Source of the DNA: Lachnospiraceae bacterium
Lineage (GTDB): Bacteria > Bacillota_A > Clostridia > Lachnospirales > Lachnospiraceae
Direction: 5' to 3'
DNA length: 64,000 nucleotides
Assembly: GCA_021770615.1 (NCBI GenBank)
Contig: JAETQR010000012.1
Location: 1-64,000, forward strand
Shown: one piece after another, positions 41,848 through 50,612 of the stretch
Numbering within the stretch: the stretch's first letter is position 1
Layout: each line of letters opens with the position of its first letter
Notes under the pieces: generated by a model
Told to the model about the DNA's origin: nothing
What the model saw: the letters and a program-made list of their open reading frames with translations, nothing else
Databases searched by the model: none
Translations under genes and position numbers: made by a program

Positions 41848-43230
41848 ATGAACAAACAAAACTCTATCATTAAAACCCATTTGATGCGGATGGCCATACT
41901 TCTTTCTCTGATTTGTATAGGTATGGCATCCTACTCTCCAGAAATAACACAAGCGAAAACATACTCATCTGCAAAACAGGTGAAGCAGGAGATCAAAAAA
42001 ATAAACAAAAAACTGCCAAAAGCTTCCAAAGAATATAAGAAAGCAAACTCACAATATAAAGCTTTATATAACAGGGACAAATCTGAGACAGCTGGCAGCC
42101 GGCTTATGCTTATGGCAAAAATTGTGAACAGCAATCCGTTTATCGTCCGTTACGGAAAGTCCTACTACCATGTTTTAAACCCATCGAATGGAATAACTCT
42201 GCTTGGCTCATATACGGCATCTTTCCGTGTGGCAGGGGGAACCTTCACATTTGCTAACCAATCCTGCGTAAATGTAACCGCAGTAAAAAGCTCGGTAGAC
42301 GCTAAACTGACAAGTGCCAGAAAAAATCTACAGAAAAAACAAAAAACTTATTTGTCCCTTTCACAAAAAAAGAACCGTCTCAAAAAAACCCTTACATACC
42401 GTGTCCCACGCAAAAATTGTTCCGTAGATGCCGGCGAAACTTTCTCCCTGGAGTATTTTTGTGAGGATCCCTATTACAACAAAGTCACATGGAAATCTTC
42501 CAATCCATCTCTCCTTACCATAAAAAACGGAAAAGTAAAAGCACTGCGTCCCGGCAAAGTAACCATAACAGCAAAAACCTCTATAAGTAAAAAGACGACA
42601 AAAATCGCTGTGACCATTAAGAATTTCAAAAAACTTCCTTTGGAACACTCCCATATGACCATAGCAGTTGGACGGAAAAAGGAACTCTGGGTCACAAACG
42701 AAGACCTATATTTCATCGAAAAAGCTTACTCATCAAACAGTAATGTAGTCTCTGTCAAAAATGGCGGAAATTATATTACTTTGAAAGCTGAAAGTGCCGG
42801 AACTGCCGTCATTACTGCTATCGGGGAAAATAATGAAATGGGAACTTGTACGGTCGAAGTTTTTGAACCAACCTTCAAAACCGACCAGACATCACAGCCA
42901 CTGGTTATCAATACGGAAAGCCTTCCTGTAACGTACACGGTTTCATTTCAGAGCAATCTTGCAAAAAATGATATACAGTGGCCATCCGGTGACAGAAACA
43001 GTGAGGTGACAGTCAACTACGATAAAGCCACAAGTGACAGTTCCCTCGTCAATGGAACCCTTACCTTCACTTTTAACGATTTAGAATACGATTCAGGTTA
43101 TGGATCATATAGCTACCATATTTCATATAACTATGACACGATTTGTTCTTTGGATTTTGTCATACAGCAGCCTCCTGCCACAAGCGCTAACCCAACTGAG
43201 CCACCGCTCGATTCGGATTGGGACGATTAA
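41848..43230 (+). CDS. Secreted protein with coiled coil and Big_2-like domain
   Basis: A 460-aa exported protein: signal peptide (~1-36), a Lys-rich coiled coil (QVKQEIKKINKKLPKASKEYKKANSQYKAL), a mid domain, then a bacterial Ig-like Big_2 domain (VTWKSSNPSLLTIKNGKVKALRPGKVTITAKTS) and a second Ig-like part. It has no LPXTG motif; it ends PTEPPLDSDWDD. AGGAGGT precedes the start. Likely surface-associated. Confidence 0.85.
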   Translation: MNKQNSIIKTHLMRMAILLSLICIGMASYSPEITQAKTYSSAKQVKQEIKKINKKLPKASKEYKKANSQYKALYNRDKSETAGSRLMLMAKIVNSNPFIVRYGKSYYHVLNPSNGITLLGSYTASFRVAGGTFTFANQSCVNVTAVKSSVDAKLTSARKNLQKKQKTYLSLSQKKNRLKKTLTYRVPRKNCSVDAGETFSLEYFCEDPYYNKVTWKSSNPSLLTIKNGKVKALRPGKVTITAKTSISKKTTKIAVTIKNFKKLPLEHSHMTIAVGRKKELWVTNEDLYFIEKAYSSNSNVVSVKNGGNYITLKAESAGTAVITAIGENNEMGTCTVEVFEPTFKTDQTSQPLVINTESLPVTYTVSFQSNLAKNDIQWPSGDRNSEVTVNYDKATSDSSLVNGTLTFTFNDLEYDSGYGSYSYHISYNYDTICSLDFVIQQPPATSANPTEPPLDSDWDD

Positions 43231-43330
43231 TCCTGACAAGAGTGAGTGATGGATGATGTAGACATATTAAGTTTTACTTACCAACACCGGGGACAGGAGC
43301 AGACAGAAATAATCTACGATTGACATAAAA

Positions 43331-43384
43331 AAAACCGGAGTGCCTCTGTATAACAAAAACAGATTTGCTCCGGTTTTATTTTAT
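43331..43384 (+). terminator. Terminator of the Big_2 protein gene
   Basis: AAAACCGGAG (43331-43340) pairs with CTCCGGTTTT (43368-43377), followed by ATTTTAT. Confidence 0.85.
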
Positions 43385-43478
43385 GATACAAATACCGTGT
43401 AAATATACCGTTTATTCTACCGAGAAACCTATACGCACATCATGTATAATCAAACTATCCGGCGAAGAGGTGAAGAAC

Positions 43479-43760
43479 ATGAGCAAAAAAAATGCACCAT
43501 CTAAATATCTGGGACTTTATGAAGAACTAGCTGAAATTGTCGGTGAGCAACACGTCAAAGAAATTTACGACCGTTTTCAGGGACAAGAGGTATCATTTCC
43601 CATGAGGCTCTTTACTCCGGAATACGTTGTCGATTTTGCATTGACTGATACTGACAAAGATCTTCGGGAGCTAGCCAGGGAATATGGGTACAACGAAAAA
43701 TATCTGAAACGACTTATCAGTCAGAGAAAACGGGAAATGGAAAAAATTTCAGCCACTTGA
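43479..43760 (+). CDS. Mor-like transcription regulator
   Basis: A 93-aa protein; LYEELAEIVGEQHVKEIYDRFQGQEVSFPMRLF then TDKDLRELAREYGYNEKYLKRLISQRKRE match the Mor/MotA-activator-like fold with a C-terminal helix-turn-helix. Mor-type proteins activate sigma-A promoters that have poor -35 boxes. GAAGAGGTGAAG precedes the start. Its stop is 32 bp before motif site c. It is a candidate regulator of the motif promoters (inference). Confidence 0.75.
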   Translation: MSKKNAPSKYLGLYEELAEIVGEQHVKEIYDRFQGQEVSFPMRLFTPEYVVDFALTDTDKDLRELAREYGYNEKYLKRLISQRKREMEKISAT

Positions 43761-43791
43761 TAAGGATGAGGTTGATTTTGTGCGTTGTTGC

Positions 43792-43831
43792 AAAAAACGG
43801 AAAGCGATTTTTGTATTGCGTATTGTATAAT
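43792..43831 (+). promoter_or_regulatory. Shared-motif promoter, site c
   Basis: AAAAAACGGAAAGCGATTTT (43792-43811), 14 bp, TATAAT (43826-43831). It drives the five-gene plus-strand operon from 43942. Confidence 0.88.
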
Positions 43832-43941
43832 GATACTAATTCTTTCAAACAAATATGTATGGGGCATGCAAGTCTAATATATTTACGAAAAATACAACGA
43901 ATATAAAATAAACAATACAATAACAAGGGAGGACAAACATA

Positions 43942-44124
43942 ATGATTTTGTTAATTATTTATTGGGTGCTTGGCTTCTGGGCAACAGGAAAAGTACTTTA
44001 TGCGAATAAAATTGTCATATCTTCTGGCACAACATTTTTTTGTAAAAAGCTTGGTATTGGTCTGTTTTTTGGATGGGCACTAATTCCGATTGCATTGCTT
44101 AAGGTGATTTTCGGAAGACACTAA
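43942..44124 (+). CDS. Small two-helix membrane protein
   Basis: A 60-aa protein with hydrophobic segments at ~1-20 (ILLIIYWVLGFWATGKVLY) and ~36-55 (LGIGLFFGWALIPIALLKVIF). GGGAGGA precedes the start. First gene of the operon controlled by motif site c. Function unknown. Confidence 0.75.
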   Translation: MILLIIYWVLGFWATGKVLYANKIVISSGTTFFCKKLGIGLFFGWALIPIALLKVIFGRH

Positions 44125-44147
44125 AACAATAGAGAGGAATTATAACA

Positions 44148-45383
44148 ATGAGTCTGAGTGATAATATATGGAATAGTTTAACCGGACACAATGTACATAC
44201 AATCAAAGTAAGTGCAGAACAGTTGGCAGCTGTTATCAACGATGCATTTATTAAAACTGCATCAAGTACAGAAGAATTAAACCGTATTGAGCATACCGTC
44301 AAAGGAAGTAAAGTGATCTTCCGCCGTATGGATTCAGAGGATGGAAGATTTCACTTATATGTGAGTTATTTTGAGAGGGGATTAACACAGCACCGGTTTG
44401 CTTTTGTAAAAAACTATGAAACGGAAGAAGTCTTTGAATGGAGCGGCTTAAATCTGGGTCCATTGAAACAGGCAGTTCAACCATATCTTTTACAAGCAAG
44501 AATGAACCCGCCATTCACATTTGATGCTTTTTCATCATCCCCATTTTCAGACGATACCAATGAGAATGGATATTTTAATGAGAATTTCGATACAGAAGAC
44601 CAGCAACAAATAATTGGACAAAACAACCAGAACATATACCACGAAAAAAACATTGCAATCAACCCGGGCGCAAGTGCGGATACCTTGCTTCAACGTGCTT
44701 TTTCGTTTTTAGAAGATAAAGACTGGGAAAAAGCAGATGCTTACAGCGAAGCTGCCCTGGATCTAGAACCTGAAAATGCAGAAGCTTATACTGTTAAACT
44801 GATGGCAGAGATTCATATTAGATTTCTGGAAGAATCCATCCTTCAAACGGTTCCACTGGAAAACAGCCAGCTTTATGAAAAAGCTTTGCAATATGCAGAT
44901 ACTGAACTGGCTTTGAAATTACAAAAATACAATAAGAAAATTAAAGACAGCCTCGTCTACACTGAGGCAACTGGTCTTCTGGCAACTGCAAACAGTATTC
45001 CGGAAGTTGAAAAAGCACAACAATTATTTCGGTCAATTTCTGATTACAATGATGTATCTAAAAAATTAGAACAATGCCAGAAAAAAATCAGCGCAATATC
45101 AGCGACTCTGGAAGAGCAATATGACATGGCAATAAATAAGATGAATTCGGCCAGTACAGAGGCAGAGTTTATTATGGCAGGTAAAAAATTTAAGCAAATA
45201 CTTAATTATAAAGATTCACATTTATTATATGATGAGTGTTTGCATAATGCTAAAAAATGCAAAAATAATGAAATGATAGAGCAAGAGAAACATGAAGTGA
45301 GAATACTCTGGCGTTCTGTAGCTGTATTTATAGCTGTAATAGCTGTATTTTTTATTGTTGTTGTATTGCTAACTAATTTTTAG
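44148..45383 (+). CDS. TPR-like protein with C-terminal membrane anchor
   Basis: A 411-aa protein. Residues ~1-125 form an unrecognised alpha/beta domain; ~170-240 hold TPR-like helices (ADTLLQRAFSFLEDKDWEKADAYSEAALDLEPENAEAY); ~255-375 have repeats with the pattern SDYNDVSKKLEQCQKK and LNYKDSHLLYDECLHNAKK, also present in the extracellular part of the kinase at 50613. A transmembrane helix ends the protein (~390-409). AGAGAGGAA precedes the start. Confidence 0.8.
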   Translation: MSLSDNIWNSLTGHNVHTIKVSAEQLAAVINDAFIKTASSTEELNRIEHTVKGSKVIFRRMDSEDGRFHLYVSYFERGLTQHRFAFVKNYETEEVFEWSGLNLGPLKQAVQPYLLQARMNPPFTFDAFSSSPFSDDTNENGYFNENFDTEDQQQIIGQNNQNIYHEKNIAINPGASADTLLQRAFSFLEDKDWEKADAYSEAALDLEPENAEAYTVKLMAEIHIRFLEESILQTVPLENSQLYEKALQYADTELALKLQKYNKKIKDSLVYTEATGLLATANSIPEVEKAQQLFRSISDYNDVSKKLEQCQKKISAISATLEEQYDMAINKMNSASTEAEFIMAGKKFKQILNYKDSHLLYDECLHNAKKCKNNEMIEQEKHEVRILWRSVAVFIAVIAVFFIVVVLLTNF

Positions 45384-45442
45384 TTAATATATTTAAACAT
45401 AAAGAAGATACACAAAAAATCTATACAATCAGGAGGAAAACT

Positions 45443-45880
45443 ATGGGAAAAACATGTCAATTTATCGGAGTAATTGTCTGGATAGTAGGAATTAAAGTTT
45501 TTTGGGACACTTACAATTTGTTAAAAGATTTCGGAGATGAAGGTGGAGTATTTGACAGCAACTACGTGCAGTCATGGATTCCTGTTTTTTGTATGTTTAT
45601 ATATGGAGTGATACTCTGGGTCTTGGGAACGATATATGATGCAGCGATTGAAATAAAAGAAAACATAAAAAAAACTGATATGAACTGGAACAGCCTTTTT
45701 ACCAGACTGGAACAACTGGAAAGAAAACCGGGACAAAATATGGGTGTCCCTAAAATGCCAGTACAGCCGAATTCGGCATCACAAAATAATGCGGCATGGA
45801 TTTGCCCGGAATGTGGCCATGGGAATTCTCTTACAGACCAAATGTGCTCCATGTGCGGATTTCCAAGAGATCGAAAATAA
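45443..45880 (+). CDS. Membrane protein with C-terminal zinc ribbon
   Basis: A 145-aa protein: two transmembrane helices (~5-22 and ~45-68), a coiled segment, and a C-terminal zinc ribbon (WICPECGHGNSLTDQMCSMCGF; two CxxC pairs). AGGAGGA precedes the start. One of three zinc-ribbon membrane proteins in the system. Confidence 0.85.
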   Translation: MGKTCQFIGVIVWIVGIKVFWDTYNLLKDFGDEGGVFDSNYVQSWIPVFCMFIYGVILWVLGTIYDAAIEIKENIKKTDMNWNSLFTRLEQLERKPGQNMGVPKMPVQPNSASQNNAAWICPECGHGNSLTDQMCSMCGFPRDRK

Positions 45881-45928
45881 TGTTATGAACGATCTACAAA
45901 TACGATAAAAGTCAAGGAGAATACATGT

Positions 45929-46981
45929 ATGGCACTAATAAATTGTCCATGGTGTGGGCGACAGGTAAGCAATTTGGCACATCATTGCCCTGGTTGCGGA
46001 AAAAAAATGATCCGGGCGACAGAACAGAGATATATGCCTCTGAAAGAAAGCAAAACGAAAAATTTTATCGTCAGTGTCGGCATTGCTCTGCTCATATTGG
46101 CGATTCTATTTGCAGCATATAAAAATCGTTTTGCCTTTGACCGTGTAGTTGGAACGTGGAAAAGCGTATGGTATGAATATGAGTATGGTACACTTTCGTT
46201 ATCAACATTGTCGGAATGGAACAACAGAGATAAAGATTATTACAAAGAAACACTCAAATTTCATAGTGATGGTACGCTCACAAACATAAGTGGTGACAAC
46301 AATAGTACTACTTATTACTGGAAAAATGAAGGAAACAAATATTATATTTATCATGATAAGGGGCAGAACGAGCTTCTCTATACTTATGCGATAGAGGAAC
46401 GGGATGGCAGGAAGGTACTTGTGTGGAAACTGGAAACTAATCAGAATATGGTTTATAGCAAGGAAAATATTCAGGTGGAAGACCAAATTGACTACAACAA
46501 AATAGCAGCACAACAAAACGATAATGACATTCCATACCGAGCAACGGGGCAAGGTTCTGGTACGGGTAGTACGGAAGCTCCTTCCAATAATCAGTCTTCT
46601 TCTTCATCCACCGATCTGGGAAGTTCAGGAAATTCGATACTGAATGATGAGGAAGAGGACGAAGAAGAGGATTATGAAGAGGATACCGGCGAGGCAGATG
46701 AGGGAAACTACATTTTTCCAAACAGTGATACATCATATTTGTCAAAATCAGACTTAAAAGGAATGACAAAGTCACAGATTAATTTGGCGAAAAACGAACT
46801 CTATGCCAGACACGGACGCATGTTCCAAAGGGAGGATTTACAGGAATACTTTGATGGATGCAGTTGGTATACACCAAGATATTCACCAGAAGAATGGGAT
46901 GAGTATGGTGATTCTTACTTTTTTAATGAATATGAAATTGCAAATCGGAACCTGCTGAATAAACAGGAAAAGAAGAAATAG
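45929..46981 (+). CDS. Zinc-ribbon membrane protein with YARHG domain
   Basis: A 350-aa protein: N-terminal zinc ribbon (CPWCGRQVSNLAHHCPGCGKK), a transmembrane helix (~47-64), an extracellular beta-rich domain, an acidic Ser/Glu linker (~215-260), and a C-terminal YARHG domain (KNELYARHGRMFQREDLQEYFDGCSWY), an extracellular module of unknown ligand. AAGGAGA precedes the start at 45929. Confidence 0.88.
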   Translation: MALINCPWCGRQVSNLAHHCPGCGKKMIRATEQRYMPLKESKTKNFIVSVGIALLILAILFAAYKNRFAFDRVVGTWKSVWYEYEYGTLSLSTLSEWNNRDKDYYKETLKFHSDGTLTNISGDNNSTTYYWKNEGNKYYIYHDKGQNELLYTYAIEERDGRKVLVWKLETNQNMVYSKENIQVEDQIDYNKIAAQQNDNDIPYRATGQGSGTGSTEAPSNNQSSSSSTDLGSSGNSILNDEEEDEEEDYEEDTGEADEGNYIFPNSDTSYLSKSDLKGMTKSQINLAKNELYARHGRMFQREDLQEYFDGCSWYTPRYSPEEWDEYGDSYFFNEYEIANRNLLNKQEKKK

Positions 46982-47025
46982 GAGCTTTATTTACGAATCA
47001 AAAAATTTATAGGAGGATTTAAACT

Positions 47026-47502
47026 ATGAACAAAATTAAAAAGATTGGAGTTATTGTACTTGCGATAATGCTTACTTGCAATCTACTTACAGGATGTAGT
47101 ATAAATAATGACCTATCACAAGATGATAAAGATTATATAGTAAGCTATATAGAAGAAGAAAACTTGCAGAAACACTTAGATTCTGCTTTTGTAAGTAACG
47201 GAATTACTTTTGATTATTCTGAAATAAAAGAGGTAGACGAAGATTCTATATCAATTTCAAATGCTGATTCAGATGATATTAATGATTATGTAAATGATAA
47301 TTTAAATAAAGGTACTAATAGAAAAGCATTTAGTATAATGATACCAACGGTTTATACAATTTATAATTCAAGTAGTGGATTTGATCAGTTAGATCATAAT
47401 TGTAAATCTTATTATACTGTAGTATATGATTTTGATACAAATAAATTTGTATCAACTAGTTTTATACCAGATAAATTTTGTGCCGAAATGATTAATGACT
47501 AA
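47026..47502 (+). CDS. Small lipoprotein
   Basis: A 158-aa lipoprotein; lipobox LTGC with Cys at about 25. The mature part is short, acidic and very A/T-rich in DNA (much more than its neighbours), suggesting a different origin. AGGAGGA precedes the start. Last gene of the operon, ending at a perfect terminator. Confidence 0.8.
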   Translation: MNKIKKIGVIVLAIMLTCNLLTGCSINNDLSQDDKDYIVSYIEEENLQKHLDSAFVSNGITFDYSEIKEVDEDSISISNADSDDINDYVNDNLNKGTNRKAFSIMIPTVYTIYNSSSGFDQLDHNCKSYYTVVYDFDTNKFVSTSFIPDKFCAEMIND

Positions 47503-47560
47503 TAATATAGTAGAGATAGGATTTATAAGATAATCCTATCTCTACTATATTATTAATTAA
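47501..47560. terminator. 22-bp perfect-stem terminator between convergent operons
   Basis: The arm at 47501-47522 (AATAATATAGTAGAGATAGG...) is the exact reverse complement of 47533-47554, with a 10-nt loop. It starts inside the lipoprotein stop codon and lies between the two signalling operons. Confidence 0.85.
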
Positions 47561-47604
47561 TTTTAGGGAACCTTTGAAAAAAACTCTGCCCATAAACAAC
47601 GATA

Positions 47605-48306
47605 TCAAACAAGTACAACAATAAAACTACTGTTATCCACATTCTCCTTCTTATGTGTATTCTTTTTCCACCGCTTGCCCAGTTTTTCACATACTTTTTC
47701 TGCTGTCCCTCTTTTTACACAATAAAGCATTTCTTTTTCCGTAACATATTCCCAAAAACCATCCGTACATAAAAGAAAAATATGCCGTCCCTTTCTCAAA
47801 TTGTCAAACTCCATAGTGACAGGCTTTACTTTTTCGTCTGCACCAATGGCACGCAACAGCTTATTCCGGTCTTCATGAAAGCGCATCTCATCTTCTTTGA
47901 TCTCGCCTGAGAGAACAGCCAGCTGAGTAACACTGTGATCCATGGAATGAAATATGAGCTGGTTGTCAAGGAAATAATATAATCTGGAGTCTCCCACATG
48001 ACCATAACAAACCTGATCCGCCTGAATTCCCAAGGCAACCACGGTGCTTTTCATTCCCCTGGCATGATTCTTCTTATGAAACAATTCCTCATTTGCCAGC
48101 CGGATACTTTCAAGTATCTCATCCTTTTCTACCGGCATTTGGACTTGAAAAATGTCGATCACCTTTCGGGAAGCTGTATCCCCATCCTCACATCCTCCCA
48201 ACCCATCTGCCACAACAGCGACTGTTTTATCACCTTCTGTCCTGTAAAAAATACAATCCTCATTCACGGAACGGTTGCCCGGAAAGCTCATTCCCATTAC
48301 TTCCAA
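47605..48306 (-). CDS. PP2C-family Ser/Thr protein phosphatase
   Basis: A 233-aa PPM phosphatase: NRSVNEDC, VVADGLGGCEDGD, GHVGDSRLYY, LLRAIGADE, LLCTDGFWEYV and the late VDNSSFI hold the metal-binding aspartates. The TTG start at 48306 is chosen because a perfect AGGAGGTGA overlaps the upstream stop codon 7 nt before it; an ATG at 48324 precedes that site and an ATG at 48297 is too far. It should reverse phosphorylation by the kinases of the element. Confidence 0.9.
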   Translation of the reverse strand: MEVMGMSFPGNRSVNEDCIFYRTEGDKTVAVVADGLGGCEDGDTASRKVIDIFQVQMPVEKDEILESIRLANEELFHKKNHARGMKSTVVALGIQADQVCYGHVGDSRLYYFLDNQLIFHSMDHSVTQLAVLSGEIKEDEMRFHEDRNKLLRAIGADEKVKPVTMEFDNLRKGRHIFLLCTDGFWEYVTEKEMLYCVKRGTAEKVCEKLGKRWKKNTHKKENVDNSSFIVVLV

Positions 48307-48310
48307 AGAA

Positions 48311-50584
48311 TCACCTCCTGACATTTTGCCTGAATAATGCTATACAGCATAAAACAGCAAAAAATAAAATAAATAAAATCTGCATCAACCAGGAAGTACC
48401 GAGATGTCTGGCTGACGCCAGAAACATATCCTCTGCCTCATGCATCAGCTGCGGAAACTGACTCTGTAATTTTAGTTCAAGAGCATTCAGGTCGGCTGTA
48501 GAACCATATCCCTCCATTGTCCACCGACAGCTTACGAAAATTGATATTTTTTCTTTTATCCCACTCAGTTCAAATACCAGACCAGAAAAAAGGATCTGCG
48601 GCATAAGCAATATCGGTGCCACAGTCATAGCACGGTCAGCATTCATAAACAGAGATGATACAAAAAGTCCCATGGAAGATGCTGACATCGCTGTCAGAAA
48701 TGTCGTCACAGAGAGCTCCAGAAAAGGATTCATCATAACTCCTGTTTTCGGAAGTCCTACTAACAGTGCGTATGTTGCGATCAGAAGAACTGACTGGATC
48801 AGACACAAGATCCCAAGCACAATGTATTTGGAACCAAGGTATGCCCGGATATGCAGACCAGTTTTATATTCGCGCCTGAAAACATTACGTTCTTTACATA
48901 TTTCCTGAATCGCATTCAATATCCCGATCCAAAATCCGCAGCATGACAGAGCAAACAAAATCGATTTCGTAACCTCATACTCCTCATACTGCTTTCCCGA
49001 TGTTACAAAATATATCAGAACTGCCAAAAACGGTGCCTGCAAAAGAAGAAGCAGTACTCTTTGTATGTCATTTTGCACAAGCTTTATATAGCGGGAAGAT
49101 AGCACAAGACACTGTTTTGCGATGGAACGATGACTTTTTTCATTGCCGGCTGCTATGCCTGTCTGATTTGCCGAAATATGTTTATTGGTATGTTCTGCAA
49201 ACTTTTTCTGCCATTTCTCAGAATGATCTGTAATCTCATCATATACCTCGGATAGCCTGTGGATCCCAAAAAATTTATTTACCTGATCTGGTGCGCCGGA
49301 AAAACACAATCTTCCACCTTTTCCCAGGATCACCAGCCTGTCACATAGTTCCAGGTTAGCAATATTATGAGTAACTAATATCACTGTCTTTCCCTTATCT
49401 GCCAGCTTCCTTAGCGTGTTCATAATATGCGTCTCCGTGCCTGGATCCAATCCGGATGTCGGTTCATCCAGAAAAAACAGATTCGGGTCTGACAACAGTT
49501 CTACTGCGATACTGGCACGTTTTTTCTGTCCACCGCTGAGAGAATAAATAAACGTATCTTCTTTTCCCTCCAGTTCTACCATAGAAATCACTTTTTTGAT
49601 ATTCTCTTCTCTTTCATGGGCATCAACATCATCCGGCATCCTCAGTTTTGATGCATATTCCAGCATGGAAAAGAGTGTGAGGTTATCATAAACAATATCC
49701 TGTTGTGGCACATATCCGATAATTTTCTTTATAATATCATAACTCTGCTCTAAATCAACACCATTAACCAGAACACTCCCGCTGCTAATATGGTCATATC
49801 CACTGATACAATTCATAAATGTAGTTTTGCCCGCTCCCGAACCACCGATAATGGCTACAAATTCCCCTGCATGGATCGTCGTAGTGATATGGTCGGAGAT
49901 ATTGAATTCCCCATTCTTCCCTTTTACCGTTCTGACCAGATCTTCCGTCTGAATCTCCATCCCATAGCCAGCCGTATAGTAAGACAGTTTACCAGATGTA
50001 TAAATTATCTTTGTATTGGCAATGAGTATCATATCTTTCTCGGATAATCTGGTCTTTCTTTTCACCATCTTTCCATTGACCGACACACCCCCGCAGCTAT
50101 GATTGTCAATAAGATATACATCTCCATCTTTTCTCTGGATATAAGCATGAATTTTGGATACAGATATATGAGGGATACAGATGTCGCATTTTTCATCCCT
50201 GCCGACCGCTATTTTATAATCCTGATCCCTCAAAGGAAAATGTATCCAGTCTCTTCCTTCCGCTGCCACATCAAATACAATAGAAACACCCTGATTCAAC
50301 GGATTCCGCATATCATCGATTTTGATCACATCACCTGGCCTCAATTCGTATTTCGTGATACGTTCTCCATTGACAAATGTTCCATTCGTGCTACCATCAT
50401 CCACTACGATCACTTTCCCATGATTTATCCAAAAAAAACCATGTTTACCGGACACGATAGAGGAAGAGATCACAATATCATTCTCTTCTGACCTGCCAAA
50501 TGTAATTTTCTTACTCCGGAATTCCCACAGATTTATCTGCCTTACAGCAGAATTTTCTTCAAAGACAGTTAAAATCGTTTTCAC
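48311..50584 (-). CDS. FHA-FHA-ABC transporter fusion (ABCG-like)
   Basis: A 757-aa protein: FHA domain 1 (~20-90; FGRSEENDIVISSSIVSGKHG), FHA domain 2 (~125-195; VGRDEKCDICIPHISVSKIHAYI), an ATPase domain (Walker A GGSGAGKTT, signature SLSGGQKKRA, Walker B LFFLDEPTSGLD) and six C-terminal transmembrane helices of ABC-2 type. FHA domains bind phosphothreonine, so the neighbouring kinase probably gates it. GTG start with GAGGTGA upstream. The substrate is unknown. Confidence 0.93.
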   Translation of the reverse strand: MKTILTVFEENSAVRQINLWEFRSKKITFGRSEENDIVISSSIVSGKHGFFWINHGKVIVVDDGSTNGTFVNGERITKYELRPGDVIKIDDMRNPLNQGVSIVFDVAAEGRDWIHFPLRDQDYKIAVGRDEKCDICIPHISVSKIHAYIQRKDGDVYLIDNHSCGGVSVNGKMVKRKTRLSEKDMILIANTKIIYTSGKLSYYTAGYGMEIQTEDLVRTVKGKNGEFNISDHITTTIHAGEFVAIIGGSGAGKTTFMNCISGYDHISSGSVLVNGVDLEQSYDIIKKIIGYVPQQDIVYDNLTLFSMLEYASKLRMPDDVDAHEREENIKKVISMVELEGKEDTFIYSLSGGQKKRASIAVELLSDPNLFFLDEPTSGLDPGTETHIMNTLRKLADKGKTVILVTHNIANLELCDRLVILGKGGRLCFSGAPDQVNKFFGIHRLSEVYDEITDHSEKWQKKFAEHTNKHISANQTGIAAGNEKSHRSIAKQCLVLSSRYIKLVQNDIQRVLLLLLQAPFLAVLIYFVTSGKQYEEYEVTKSILFALSCCGFWIGILNAIQEICKERNVFRREYKTGLHIRAYLGSKYIVLGILCLIQSVLLIATYALLVGLPKTGVMMNPFLELSVTTFLTAMSASSMGLFVSSLFMNADRAMTVAPILLMPQILFSGLVFELSGIKEKISIFVSCRWTMEGYGSTADLNALELKLQSQFPQLMHEAEDMFLASARHLGTSWLMQILFILFFAVLCCIALFRQNVRR

Positions 50585-50612
50585 TGGTTCACCTCAGTCT
50601 GTCATGCTTTTA